Source: Bacillota bacterium | Lineage (GTDB): Bacteria > Bacillota_I > Bacilli_A > Acholeplasmatales > Acholeplasmataceae | Length of the DNA stretch: 5,761 nt | Reading direction: 5' to 3' | Assembly: GCA_027620815.1 (NCBI GenBank) | Contig: JAQCDH010000047.1 | Location: 1 to 5,761 of the forward strand | Shown: positions 1 to 5,761 of the stretch, in pieces | How positions within the stretch are numbered: the stretch's first letter is position 1 | How the letters are laid out: the number at the start of each line of letters is the position of its first letter | Made by a program: the position numbers and the translations under genes | Notes under the pieces: generated by a model | Seen by the model: the letters and a program-made list of their open reading frames with translations, nothing else | Told to the model about the DNA's origin: nothing | Databases searched by the model: none

Positions 1-1
1 T

Positions 2-664
2 CAATCTTTAGTTTTAACAGCTGCACTCATTAGTATTGCAATTGTAATCGATATTTTAGGATCGGCAATACCAATTCTTAACTTGAGTATGCCATTTGGT
101 GGTAAGTTTTTTGGAATATCAATAATCCCACTTGCTTTTGTAGGTATTTTGTTTGGGGTAAAGCATGGTCTTATTGCAGGATTTATCTATGCAATGTATA
201 ATTTCTCAGCGGACTACATTGTTTATCTAGATGCCTTAAGAGTGACACTAGAATCATGGACTGGTGAAGCATGGGGAGTAGATAAAATTGTGTTATTAAT
301 CGTTCTTGATTATGTTATTCCGTTTACTGCAATCGGATTTACTGGTATATTTTATAAACGAAATCAAACAGTAATTAATATCATTTACGGTCTTGGATTT
401 GCTGTTTTCATACGACTTATTTCAGCAACGCTATCAGGAGTTGTATTATGGTCTAGTTCAATAGCTTATGCGGTAAGTGAAGTAGAAGCCGGAAATATGG
501 CACCTAATATAGCGACGCGTATTTTTGGTATCTTTAATGGAAATGTCTTTGGTTATAGTTTAGGTTATAACGCAATATATTTAGCAACAACATTGTTAGT
601 GTCGATCTTCATTATGATTCCCGTTTATGACCGTGTTATTAAACGATTAAAAATTGATCAATAA
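2..664 (+). CDS. thiT: ThiT-family ECF transporter S-component (thiamine-type), 5'-truncated
   Basis: This is the substrate-binding membrane subunit (S-component) of an energy-coupling factor vitamin transporter. In the family it captures thiamine and docks on a shared EcfA/EcfA'/EcfT module encoded elsewhere. The frame is open from the window edge, giving 220 visible residues. The in-frame TTG at 83 lies inside the first membrane segment and is not the start; the real start is upstream, probably only a few codons away. Visible landmarks, numbered from the first visible codon: a first helix with small residues (LTAALISIAIVIDILG), the family's MPFGG loop (30-34), the GVKHGLIAGF segment (about 52-61), LDYVIPFTAIGFTG (about 102-115), a helix with R138 and SG (145-146), and YSLGYN (185-190) before the last helix. 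The protein is very hydrophobic and ends in a basic tail. In an alignment from memory with Bacillus and Lactococcus ThiT, the Asp/Glu, Tyr and Asn binding positions are kept, but the His is Ala142 and there are about 20 extra residues before YSLGYN. The family call is firm; thiamine as the ligand is less certain. Confidence 0.8.
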   Translation, partial: QSLVLTAALISIAIVIDILGSAIPILNLSMPFGGKFFGISIIPLAFVGILFGVKHGLIAGFIYAMYNFSADYIVYLDALRVTLESWTGEAWGVDKIVLLIVLDYVIPFTAIGFTGIFYKRNQTVINIIYGLGFAVFIRLISATLSGVVLWSSSIAYAVSEVEAGNMAPNIATRIFGIFNGNVFGYSLGYNAIYLATTLLVSIFIMIPVYDRVIKRLKIDQ

Positions 665-1202
665 CCTTTAAATAGTCTAGTCTAGGCATCAATCCAAACG
701 GGATTTCATAGCCTTGAGAGACGAATGTTTCATAAGGTATTGATTGTCTATTGATTTCTTGATCAAAAAATGGTTTTAATACTAAATAAGGCATCAAAAA
801 ATATTTTTGATGCTTTTTAAAATGCACGATAAGAAACGCAATACCACCTTGGACATGAATATCTTTTAAATGCTGTTGTTGATGCTTGTGAATATTAGAT
901 AATGGTAAAGACGTTTTTTGATTGGTTTCTTTACAATCAAAGTCAATATACTTACTTCTGTATATACCATTATAATCAGTTGTAGAGGGCGTCTTATAAT
1001 AAGCTTCTGTAATTTTCGCTTTATTTCTTGATGGGTAATTGACTTTTACAACTTGAACAGGCGTTGGTTTTTTATGGATGACAGCAATATTTTTTTCTAA
1101 GTAATATAAATTGGTTAAATTAATATCAGCTTCTAGTGTCATCCCTAGTTTAGATGTTGTCGTAGACTTTTCAAATTGTTTTTTTTTATTTGGATAGTTC
1201 AT
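639..1202 (-). CDS. recU: Holliday junction resolvase RecU
   Basis: RecU is a homodimeric, Mg2+-dependent PD-(D/E)xK endonuclease that cuts four-way Holliday junctions during recombination and repair; it is the Bacillota/Mollicutes counterpart of RuvC. The 187-residue product matches the family along its length: N-terminal MNYPN, GMTLEADIN (20-28), NIAVIHKKPTPVQVV (38-52), the stalk-forming stretch around YPSRNKAKI (56-64), the catalytic core STTDYNGIYRSKYIDFDCKET (73-93), HKHQQQH (105-111) and the C-terminal PRLDYLKVID (173-182). The probable metal ligands are D76 and the D89-x-K91 pair. Bacillus RecU has Glu at the position of D89, a conservative change. The usual length is about 200 residues, so this is full length with a slightly short N-terminal tail. 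The ATG start is supported by an AGGTGA Shine-Dalgarno site just upstream. The gene converges on the ThiT-like gene and overlaps its last 26 bp, and it is divergent from the RNase J gene. Confidence 0.95.
   Translation of the reverse strand: MNYPNKKKQFEKSTTTSKLGMTLEADINLTNLYYLEKNIAVIHKKPTPVQVVKVNYPSRNKAKITEAYYKTPSTTDYNGIYRSKYIDFDCKETNQKTSLPLSNIHKHQQQHLKDIHVQGGIAFLIVHFKKHQKYFLMPYLVLKPFFDQEINRQSIPYETFVSQGYEIPFGLMPRLDYLKVIDQFLIV
791..818 (+). terminator. Terminator-like hairpin inside recU, plus-strand orientation
   Basis: A perfect 10-bp inverted repeat (GCATCAAAAA at 791-800, TTTTTGATGC at 804-813) with a 3-nt ATA spacer is followed directly by TTTTT (814-818). Read on the plus strand it has the form of an intrinsic terminator, though only half of the stem is mixed G/C sequence. 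The minus strand has no T-run after the stem, so the structure should not stop recU transcription. It lies 127 bp past the stop of the ThiT-like gene and could end that transcript inside recU. The same bases encode the H-Q-K-Y-F-L-M stretch of RecU. The hairpin is seen directly; its function is inferred. Confidence 0.45.
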
Positions 1203-1205
1203 CGT

Positions 1206-1246
1206 TCACCTGCCTTTATTGTATCACGATTTAAGGGTCATTTCAC
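1206..1246 (-). promoter_or_regulatory. Candidate recU promoter (extended -10) and ribosome binding site
   Basis: On the minus strand, TACAAT (1223-1218) is preceded by TGA, giving an extended -10 (TGnTACAAT). Seventeen bases further upstream is GTGAAA (1246-1241), a 4-of-6 match to the -35 consensus. The predicted start near 1211 would leave a leader of only about 9 nt, with the AGGTGA ribosome site (1211-1206) at its very 5' end. That is tight, so either the start is a little further upstream or another promoter is used. Confidence 0.4.
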
Positions 1247-1264
1247 GTAAAAAAAAGAAAGATA

Positions 1265-1273
1265 TGATATAAT
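1265..1273 (+). promoter_or_regulatory. Extended -10 promoter of the RNase J gene
   Basis: TGATATAAT is a consensus TATAAT (1268-1273) with an upstream TGn extension. No good -35 is seen at 16-18 bp spacing (the bases near 1245-1250 read ACGTAA), which is tolerable for an extended -10 promoter. The start would fall near 1280, giving a leader of about 23 nt that carries AAGGAAG (1292-1298), 4 nt before the ATG at 1303. Any -35 contacts would overlap the candidate recU -35 on the other strand. Confidence 0.6.
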
Positions 1274-1302
1274 GAAGAAAAATAACGTTACAAGGAAGTA
1301 TT

Positions 1303-2976
1303 ATGAATAATATTCGTTTTTTCGCTTTAGGAGGATTAAGTGAAAATGGAAAAAACATGTATGTTTTTGACATTGCTGGTAGTTACTATATCCTAGATGC
1401 AGGTATTAAATATCCAACTCAAGAATTATTTGGAGTGGATGAAATCATTCCAGATTATCGCATGCTCATTCGTGTTCAACATAAAGTGAAAGGTATTTTT
1501 CTTTCACATGCTCACGAAGATCATATTGGTGCTTTACCACATTTATTAAAGGATTTAAATGTGCCGATTTATGCTACCAAATTTACGATGCAAGTTTTAA
1601 AAGATCGATTACTAGAAGAAAATTTTGACTTATCAACACTAACACTTAATATCATTCATCAACATTCAATCGTTAAATTTGATCATGTTCGTTTTACATT
1701 TTTCAACACAACACATAACATACCAGAATCCGTTGGTATCGCCATTCATACAACTCACGGTGTGATTGTTTATACGAGTGATTTTACGTTTGAACAAAGT
1801 GGTGATCCTAGATACCAAACAGATTTTAAAAAAATCAATGAAATCGCTGAAAAAAATGTATTAGCAGTACTCATTGAATCTGTTGGTTCAACGACGCATT
1901 TAGTTGGAGGTATGAGTTTAAATTTAGCACAACATTTATCAAGTATCTTTACGAATGCTGAAGGAAGAATCATTGTTAGTATTTTTTCTTCAGATTTGCA
2001 TAAAATACAAAAAGTCATCGATATATGTATTGCCCACAATAAACGCATTGCAATTATTGGACGACGCGCACAACGTATCGTTGATATTGCCATTTCTGAA
2101 GGATATTTAAATATTCCTGAGAAGAACTTAATCAATTTAAAATTTATTGATGATAAACATAAAAATAATGATTCAGATATTGTTGCAATTGTCACAGGAA
2201 GTAGACATGAGCCTTTTTACATGTTACAACGTATGTGCAAAAAACAAGATCGTTTAATTCATATTGATGAACGTGATACAGTGGTATTGCTGACAGCACC
2301 AGTTCCAGGGACAGAAAAAATGGCTGCACGTACACTAGATACGTTATATCGAAGTGATGCAAAAATATCAGTCATTGATAAAAAACTACTTTCATACAAT
2401 CATGCTTCTCATGAAGAAATTAAAATGATGATATCACTGTTAAAACCAAAATATATCATTCCAACAATTGGAGAATATCGACATCAGTATGCACTTCGTG
2501 AGCTTGCTAAAACATTGAATTACGAAGAAGACCATGTTTTACTTTTAGAAAATGGCGACGTCGTTAATTTCAAAGAAGATGAAATGTATGTTGGGTATAA
2601 AGACATTAAAGTTGGTGAAATTTTAATTGATGGTACGTCTATTGGCGATGTGAATGATTTCGTGATGAAAGATAGAGAGTTACTTTCAGAAGATGGCGTC
2701 TTATTACTAGTTGCACATATTGATCCGAAGAAAAAAATGATCATCGGTGATGTTGAGATTATTACAAAAGGATTTGTCTATATTCAATCTTCAGAGACAT
2801 TGTTAGAGGAAATTAAAAATTTATTTCAAGAAACCTCTCTACCTTTCTTAAAAGAAAAATACATTTCATGGAATGATTTTAAACGTGAAATAAGAAATGA
2901 AATCTCACGATTTGTCTATCAAAAAACCAAACGTAATCCTATCACGATACCAGTATTAATTTCTATTGAACAATAA
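1303..2976 (+). CDS. rnj: RNase J-family ribonuclease (MBL/beta-CASP), divergent beta-CASP motifs
   Basis: This belongs to the RNase J family of cytoplasmic nucleases, which act as 5'-3' exonucleases and endonucleases in mRNA decay and rRNA maturation. At 557 residues it has the usual RNase J1/J2 length. Domain order is an N-terminal metallo-beta-lactamase half, a beta-CASP insert (about 205-350), the return of the lactamase domain, then the C-terminal domain (about 440-557, with the typical GFVYIQSSE and YQKTKRNPITIPV segments). The metal motif HAHEDH is intact (H69, H71, D73, H74), as are H138 and D160. In contrast, the motif-C histidine (in HGEYR of RNase J1) is I389 in PTIGEYR, the HTSGH loop reads LSYNH (363-367), SQGEP reads SRHEP (300-304), and the SDSTNAE loop reads IESVGST (191-197). 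It may therefore be a J2-like or regulatory paralog with reduced activity, with a canonical J1 elsewhere. It has its own promoter and a terminator directly after the stop. Confidence 0.92.
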   Translation: MNNIRFFALGGLSENGKNMYVFDIAGSYYILDAGIKYPTQELFGVDEIIPDYRMLIRVQHKVKGIFLSHAHEDHIGALPHLLKDLNVPIYATKFTMQVLKDRLLEENFDLSTLTLNIIHQHSIVKFDHVRFTFFNTTHNIPESVGIAIHTTHGVIVYTSDFTFEQSGDPRYQTDFKKINEIAEKNVLAVLIESVGSTTHLVGGMSLNLAQHLSSIFTNAEGRIIVSIFSSDLHKIQKVIDICIAHNKRIAIIGRRAQRIVDIAISEGYLNIPEKNLINLKFIDDKHKNNDSDIVAIVTGSRHEPFYMLQRMCKKQDRLIHIDERDTVVLLTAPVPGTEKMAARTLDTLYRSDAKISVIDKKLLSYNHASHEEIKMMISLLKPKYIIPTIGEYRHQYALRELAKTLNYEEDHVLLLENGDVVNFKEDEMYVGYKDIKVGEILIDGTSIGDVNDFVMKDRELLSEDGVLLLVAHIDPKKKMIIGDVEIITKGFVYIQSSETLLEEIKNLFQETSLPFLKEKYISWNDFKREIRNEISRFVYQKTKRNPITIPVLISIEQ

Positions 2977-2998
2977 AGACACGGGAGTGTCTTTTTTT
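2975..2998 (+). terminator. Intrinsic terminator after the RNase J gene
   Basis: A perfect 8-bp inverted repeat (AAAGACAC at 2975-2982, GTGTCTTT at 2987-2994) encloses a GGGA tetraloop and runs into a seven-T tract (2992-2998). The left arm begins inside the TAA stop codon, so the transcript ends almost directly after the coding region. This separates the RNase J gene from the apt-rel unit. Confidence 0.88.
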
Positions 2999-3007
2999 GT
3001 TGTTTAC

Positions 3008-3036
3008 TTGATTATTAAGGGTTTTTGAGGTATAAT
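3008..3036 (+). promoter_or_regulatory. Promoter of the apt-rel operon
   Basis: TTGATT (3008-3013, 4 of 6 to the -35 consensus) and a perfect TATAAT (3031-3036) are separated by 17 bp. The predicted start is near 3043, leaving a leader of about 28 nt before the apt ATG. It lies directly after the RNase J terminator, so apt and rel probably depend on it. It looks like a housekeeping sigma-A-type promoter; I see no operator. Confidence 0.72.
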
Positions 3037-3058
3037 CAATCTTAAGAAATCACATTAA

Positions 3059-3065
3059 AAGGTGA
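3059..3065 (+). promoter_or_regulatory. apt ribosome binding site that fixes the start at 3071
   Basis: AAGGTGA is followed 5 nt later by ATG at 3071. An in-frame GTG at 3062 overlaps this site and cannot be the start it serves, so the ATG is chosen. Confidence 0.8.
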
Positions 3066-3070
3066 ATGAA

Positions 3071-3583
3071 ATGAATTTAAAAGATTATGTTGCAACTGTT
3101 CCAGATTTTCCTAAAGAAGGAATCTTATTTAGAGACATCACACCACTTTTACAAAATGGAGAAGCTTTTAGTTATGCGATTAAACAAATGTCTGCATTTG
3201 CTAAAGAACATCAAGCAGATATCATATGTGGCCCTGAAGCGAGAGGGTTTATCTTCGGTACGCCTGTTGCTTTTCATTTAAATGTTGGATTTGTTCCAAT
3301 AAGAAAGCCTGGCAAATTACCTCGTAAGGCAGTCACATATGCATATGATTTAGAATATGGTTCAAATTCTTTGAGTATGCATGATGATGCGATTTCACAA
3401 GGTCAACGAGTCATCATTGTCGATGATTTACTTGCAACAGGTGGAACCATAGAAGCAACGATTCGATTGATTGAATCAAAAGGTGCAATTGTTGTTGGTA
3501 TTGTATGTGTGATTGAACTTGATGCACTTTCAGGTAAAGACAAAATTAAAGATTACCCTTTGCTATCATTAATGCATTATTAA
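3071..3583 (+). CDS. apt: Adenine phosphoribosyltransferase
   Basis: This cytoplasmic purine-salvage enzyme makes AMP and pyrophosphate from adenine and PRPP. From the ATG at 3071 it has 170 residues, the standard length for bacterial Apt. Seen in order: N-terminal VPDFPKEGILFRDITPLL (10-27, typical of type I Apt), ICGPEARGFIFG (52-63), the RKPGKLP flexible-loop segment (78-84), and the PRPP-binding signature VIIVDDLLATGGT (114-126) with the acidic pair D118-D119. The C-terminus (DYPLLSLMHY) is ordinary. The GTG at 3062 that would add three residues is rejected because it lies within the Shine-Dalgarno sequence. The gene is first in a probable two-gene unit, with 12 bp to the rel start. In Bacillus subtilis apt also lies just upstream of relA, with recJ before it; here an RNase J gene and a terminator precede apt instead. 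Confidence 0.97.
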   Translation: MNLKDYVATVPDFPKEGILFRDITPLLQNGEAFSYAIKQMSAFAKEHQADIICGPEARGFIFGTPVAFHLNVGFVPIRKPGKLPRKAVTYAYDLEYGSNSLSMHDDAISQGQRVIIVDDLLATGGTIEATIRLIESKGAIVVGIVCVIELDALSGKDKIKDYPLLSLMHY

Positions 3584-3595
3584 AAAAGAGGTTTT

Positions 3596-5761
3596 ATGGA
3601 TGCGCTATTTCTTAAGCTTAAGGCTTCATTCGACAATTACATCACCAATCAAGAAAGTATTGATCGCATAGAAAAAGCGTATTTTATTGCGAAAGAATAT
3701 CATGAAGGTCAATTAAGACGATCTGGTGAAGCATATATTACCCATCCAATTGAGGTGGGCATTATTTTAACTGAACTACATGCCGGTCCTCAAACATTAA
3801 TTGCTGCCTTGTTACACGATGTTGTTGAAGATACGGCTTATGAACTATCTGATGTTGAAAAAGAATTCGATAAAGATGTTCGTGACCTTGTTGATGGCGT
3901 AACTAAACTTTCAAAAATTAGTTTTCAATCTGTGGTTACTCAAGCAGAAAATATTCAAAAAATGTTACTTGCAATGGCAAAAGATATTCGTGTTGTTTTA
4001 ATTAAGATTGCAGATCGACTACATAATGTCCGTACGCTTGATTCAATGACTCCAGAAAAACAATTTGTAATTGCAAGAGAAACGTTAGAGATTTATGCCC
4101 CTATTGCACACCGTTTGGGTATTTTTAAAATTAAAGCAGAACTTGAAGATATTTCTTTGCTTTATACAGATCAAACAATGTATCATCGTGTCGCGAATTT
4201 AATTAAAACAAAAAGTGATGAACGTGAGCATTCGATAGAAACAATCATTGATCATATCGAAGAACTCTTAACAACGAGTGAATTATCTAATTATTCCATC
4301 AAAGGCAGAATAAAAAACATTTATTCAATTTATAAAAAGATGGTACGTGATCAACGCGCGTTTGAAGATATTTATGATTTGCTTGCAATTAGAATTATCG
4401 TTCCTAAAATTGAGTCTTGTTATCAAGTGTTAGGTTTGATTCATGCCAATTTTACTCCGATTCCAAGACGCTTTAAAGACTATATATCTGTCCCAAAACC
4501 CAACATGTATCAATCACTTCACACGACATTACTTGCTGAGGACGGTACCTTATTTGAAGTCCAAATCAGAACAAAAGAAATGGATGAAATTGCTGAATAT
4601 GGTGTCGCTGCACATTGGGCCTACAAAGAAAATAGAGCGTATTCAAGAGATAAAGAACAATTTGAAATTGCTCAAAAATTAAAATGGTACGGGGAATTAC
4701 TTAAAATTTCATCTGATGAAGAAGAATCAGAGGATGCTGAGGACTTTGTCAATACCATTAAAGGAGATATTCTCGAAGCCAATGTCTATGTGTTTACGCC
4801 AAAAGGTGAAGTTATCGAACTCCCAAAAGGTGCGACACCAATTGATTTTGCTTATCGTATTCATACTGATGTTGGACATAAAATGGTTGGTGCAACTGTT
4901 AATAACCGAATTGTGACATTAGATTATGAACTTAAAACTGGTGACATCATCAGTGTTAAAACTAATAAAAGTTCATTAGGTCCTAGTGATGCATGGTTGA
5001 AAATTGCAAAATCATCACACGCTAAACATAAAATAAAATCATTTTTAAACAAAGAACATCGTGATGATTTAATTGAGCTTGGTAAGCAAATGTTAGAAAG
5101 AGAACTAACGAGTCAAAAGATTAGTGAATCTGTTGATGATGCTTTCGCAAAACAACATTTTGAAAAGAATTTAGTTCAAAATGTTGAAGATTTATTTTTA
5201 GAAATTGGAAAAGGTCTTGTAAGTGTTAAAACAGTAGCATCTAAATTAATGGGGATTGCTCCAGATAAAGATATATACTTACAAAGACAAATGGAAAAAG
5301 CTTCGAAACAGCTCACGACGCATAGTGAAACTGGCATTGCCGTAGAAGGACTTAGAAAACCACAAATCAAACTTGCAAATTGTTGTTCACCCGTTCCAGG
5401 AGATGGTGTCATCGGCTTTGTAAGCAAAACAAGTGGAATTGTTGTTCATTCTAATTTTTGCCCAAATATCGAAGCGCTCGATTCAAAAAGATTTATACCA
5501 GTAGAGTGGGCATCAAAAATAAATAGGAAATATCCAGTTTGGATTAGTATTACAAGCTTACAACGCCATGATTTATTAGCTCAAATTGTACAAAATATTA
5601 ATGCGCACTCAGTTTCAATCATCGAAGTCAAAGTGAATCAAAATGCAGCTTTAGACTCACTTTATCAAGTTCGCATTATGGTCAATCATTTAGAGGATAT
5701 TCAAAATATTCTTGTGAATTTAAAAAAAATCAAAGAGATTTTAAATGTTGAGAGAACAATT
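3596..5761 (+). CDS. rel: Bifunctional (p)ppGpp synthetase/hydrolase, RelA/SpoT (Rel) type, 3'-truncated
   Basis: This long RSH protein makes pppGpp/ppGpp from ATP plus GTP/GDP and hydrolyses it, running the stringent response on the ribosome. The frame from ATG 3596 stays open to the window edge: 722 residues with no stop. Rel proteins are usually about 730-740 residues, so only a few are missing. The start is supported by AGAGG ending 4 nt upstream. Hydrolase domain: R41, H50, the HD pair in HDVVEDT (74-80) and ADRLHN (139-144), so it appears active. Synthetase domain: GRIKNIYSIYKKM (237-249), YDLLAIRII (260-268), RFKDYI (292-297), YQSLHTT (305-311), EVQIRT (321-326) and AAHW (338-341). The RxKD form (292-295) is the type found in bifunctional enzymes. 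An acidic linker (374-382) leads to the TGS domain (about 397-457), a helical region, the zinc-finger domain (C596, C597, H618, C622) and the ACT domain (about 646-722). It is probably cotranscribed with apt. Confidence 0.96.
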   Translation, partial: MDALFLKLKASFDNYITNQESIDRIEKAYFIAKEYHEGQLRRSGEAYITHPIEVGIILTELHAGPQTLIAALLHDVVEDTAYELSDVEKEFDKDVRDLVDGVTKLSKISFQSVVTQAENIQKMLLAMAKDIRVVLIKIADRLHNVRTLDSMTPEKQFVIARETLEIYAPIAHRLGIFKIKAELEDISLLYTDQTMYHRVANLIKTKSDEREHSIETIIDHIEELLTTSELSNYSIKGRIKNIYSIYKKMVRDQRAFEDIYDLLAIRIIVPKIESCYQVLGLIHANFTPIPRRFKDYISVPKPNMYQSLHTTLLAEDGTLFEVQIRTKEMDEIAEYGVAAHWAYKENRAYSRDKEQFEIAQKLKWYGELLKISSDEEESEDAEDFVNTIKGDILEANVYVFTPKGEVIELPKGATPIDFAYRIHTDVGHKMVGATVNNRIVTLDYELKTGDIISVKTNKSSLGPSDAWLKIAKSSHAKHKIKSFLNKEHRDDLIELGKQMLERELTSQKISESVDDAFAKQHFEKNLVQNVEDLFLEIGKGLVSVKTVASKLMGIAPDKDIYLQRQMEKASKQLTTHSETGIAVEGLRKPQIKLANCCSPVPGDGVIGFVSKTSGIVVHSNFCPNIEALDSKRFIPVEWASKINRKYPVWISITSLQRHDLLAQIVQNINAHSVSIIEVKVNQNAALDSLYQVRIMVNHLEDIQNILVNLKKIKEILNVERTI

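Noticed and set aside
83..85. TTG as the start of the ThiT-like gene
   Set aside because: The frame continues upstream to the window edge and encodes the family's first membrane helix (LTAALISIAIVIDILG). No Shine-Dalgarno site precedes the TTG. The gene is truncated by the window.
1250..1302. Possible riboswitch or RNA leader before the RNase J gene
   Set aside because: The predicted leader is only about 23 nt, too short for a structured regulatory RNA, and no hairpin was found.
1770..2744. Two minus-strand open frames (1770-2195 and 2520-2744)
   Set aside because: Both lie wholly inside the RNase J gene, show Ser/Cys/Ile-rich shadow composition, and resemble no family I know.
3062..3064. 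GTG as the apt start
   Set aside because: It overlaps the AAGGTGA ribosome site; the ATG at 3071 has correct spacing and gives the standard 170-residue length.
3087..3281. Plus-strand open frame within apt
   Set aside because: It is in a different frame of a clear apt gene and has no recognisable domain.
4715..4743. Low-complexity acidic coding stretch in rel as a possible repeat expansion
   Set aside because: It is a short Glu/Asp-rich linker between the synthetase and TGS domains with mixed codons and no tandem DNA repeat.
4443..5427. Small frames 4443-4682 (+), 4716-4916 (+) and 5176-5427 (-)
   Set aside because: All are out-of-frame shadows of rel, whose reading frame is continuous and carries conserved domains throughout.

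Overview
The window is low-GC bacterial DNA carrying five housekeeping genes and no mobile element, CRISPR array, tRNA or rRNA that I can see. It looks like the Bacillota/Mollicutes side of the tree: strong AT bias, AGG-type Shine-Dalgarno sites, TATAAT -10 boxes, RecU (the Bacillota-type Holliday junction resolvase), an RNase J, a ThiT-type vitamin transporter subunit, and the apt-rel gene pair. Every tryptophan I can place (nine) is encoded by TGG, no gene contains an in-frame TGA, and all four visible stops are TAA. The standard code is therefore in use, which argues against Mycoplasma/Spiroplasma and fits Acholeplasma-like, Izemoplasma-like or other low-GC Bacillota. That placement is an inference.

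Layout. (1) Positions 2-664, plus strand: the 3' part of an ECF S-component of the ThiT family. Its true start lies left of the window. (2) 639-1202, minus strand: recU, convergent with the transporter gene and overlapping its end by 26 bp. A terminator-like hairpin reading on the plus strand sits inside recU. (3) 1203-1302: a 100-bp divergent promoter region between recU and the RNase J gene. (4) 1303-2976, plus strand: an RNase J-family metallo-beta-lactamase/beta-CASP protein, followed by a clean intrinsic terminator. (5) A promoter at about 3008-3036, then apt (3071-3583) and, 12 bp on, a rel/spoT-type (p)ppGpp synthetase/hydrolase that runs off the right edge (3596-5761, 722 residues visible, probably only a few missing). 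No stretch longer than about 100 bp lacks a gene.

How the genes fit together. apt and rel form one transcription unit linking adenine salvage to the stringent-response alarmone, an arrangement known from Bacillus. RNase J (RNA decay and processing), RecU (recombination intermediates) and the thiamine-type transporter are separate units. I do not see an undescribed multi-gene system. The points most worth a second look are: the RNase J copy keeps its HxHxDH metal motif but has lost the conserved motif-C histidine and other beta-CASP signatures; the ThiT-like protein lacks a binding-site histidine and carries an insertion; and the plus-strand terminator-like hairpin is embedded in recU.
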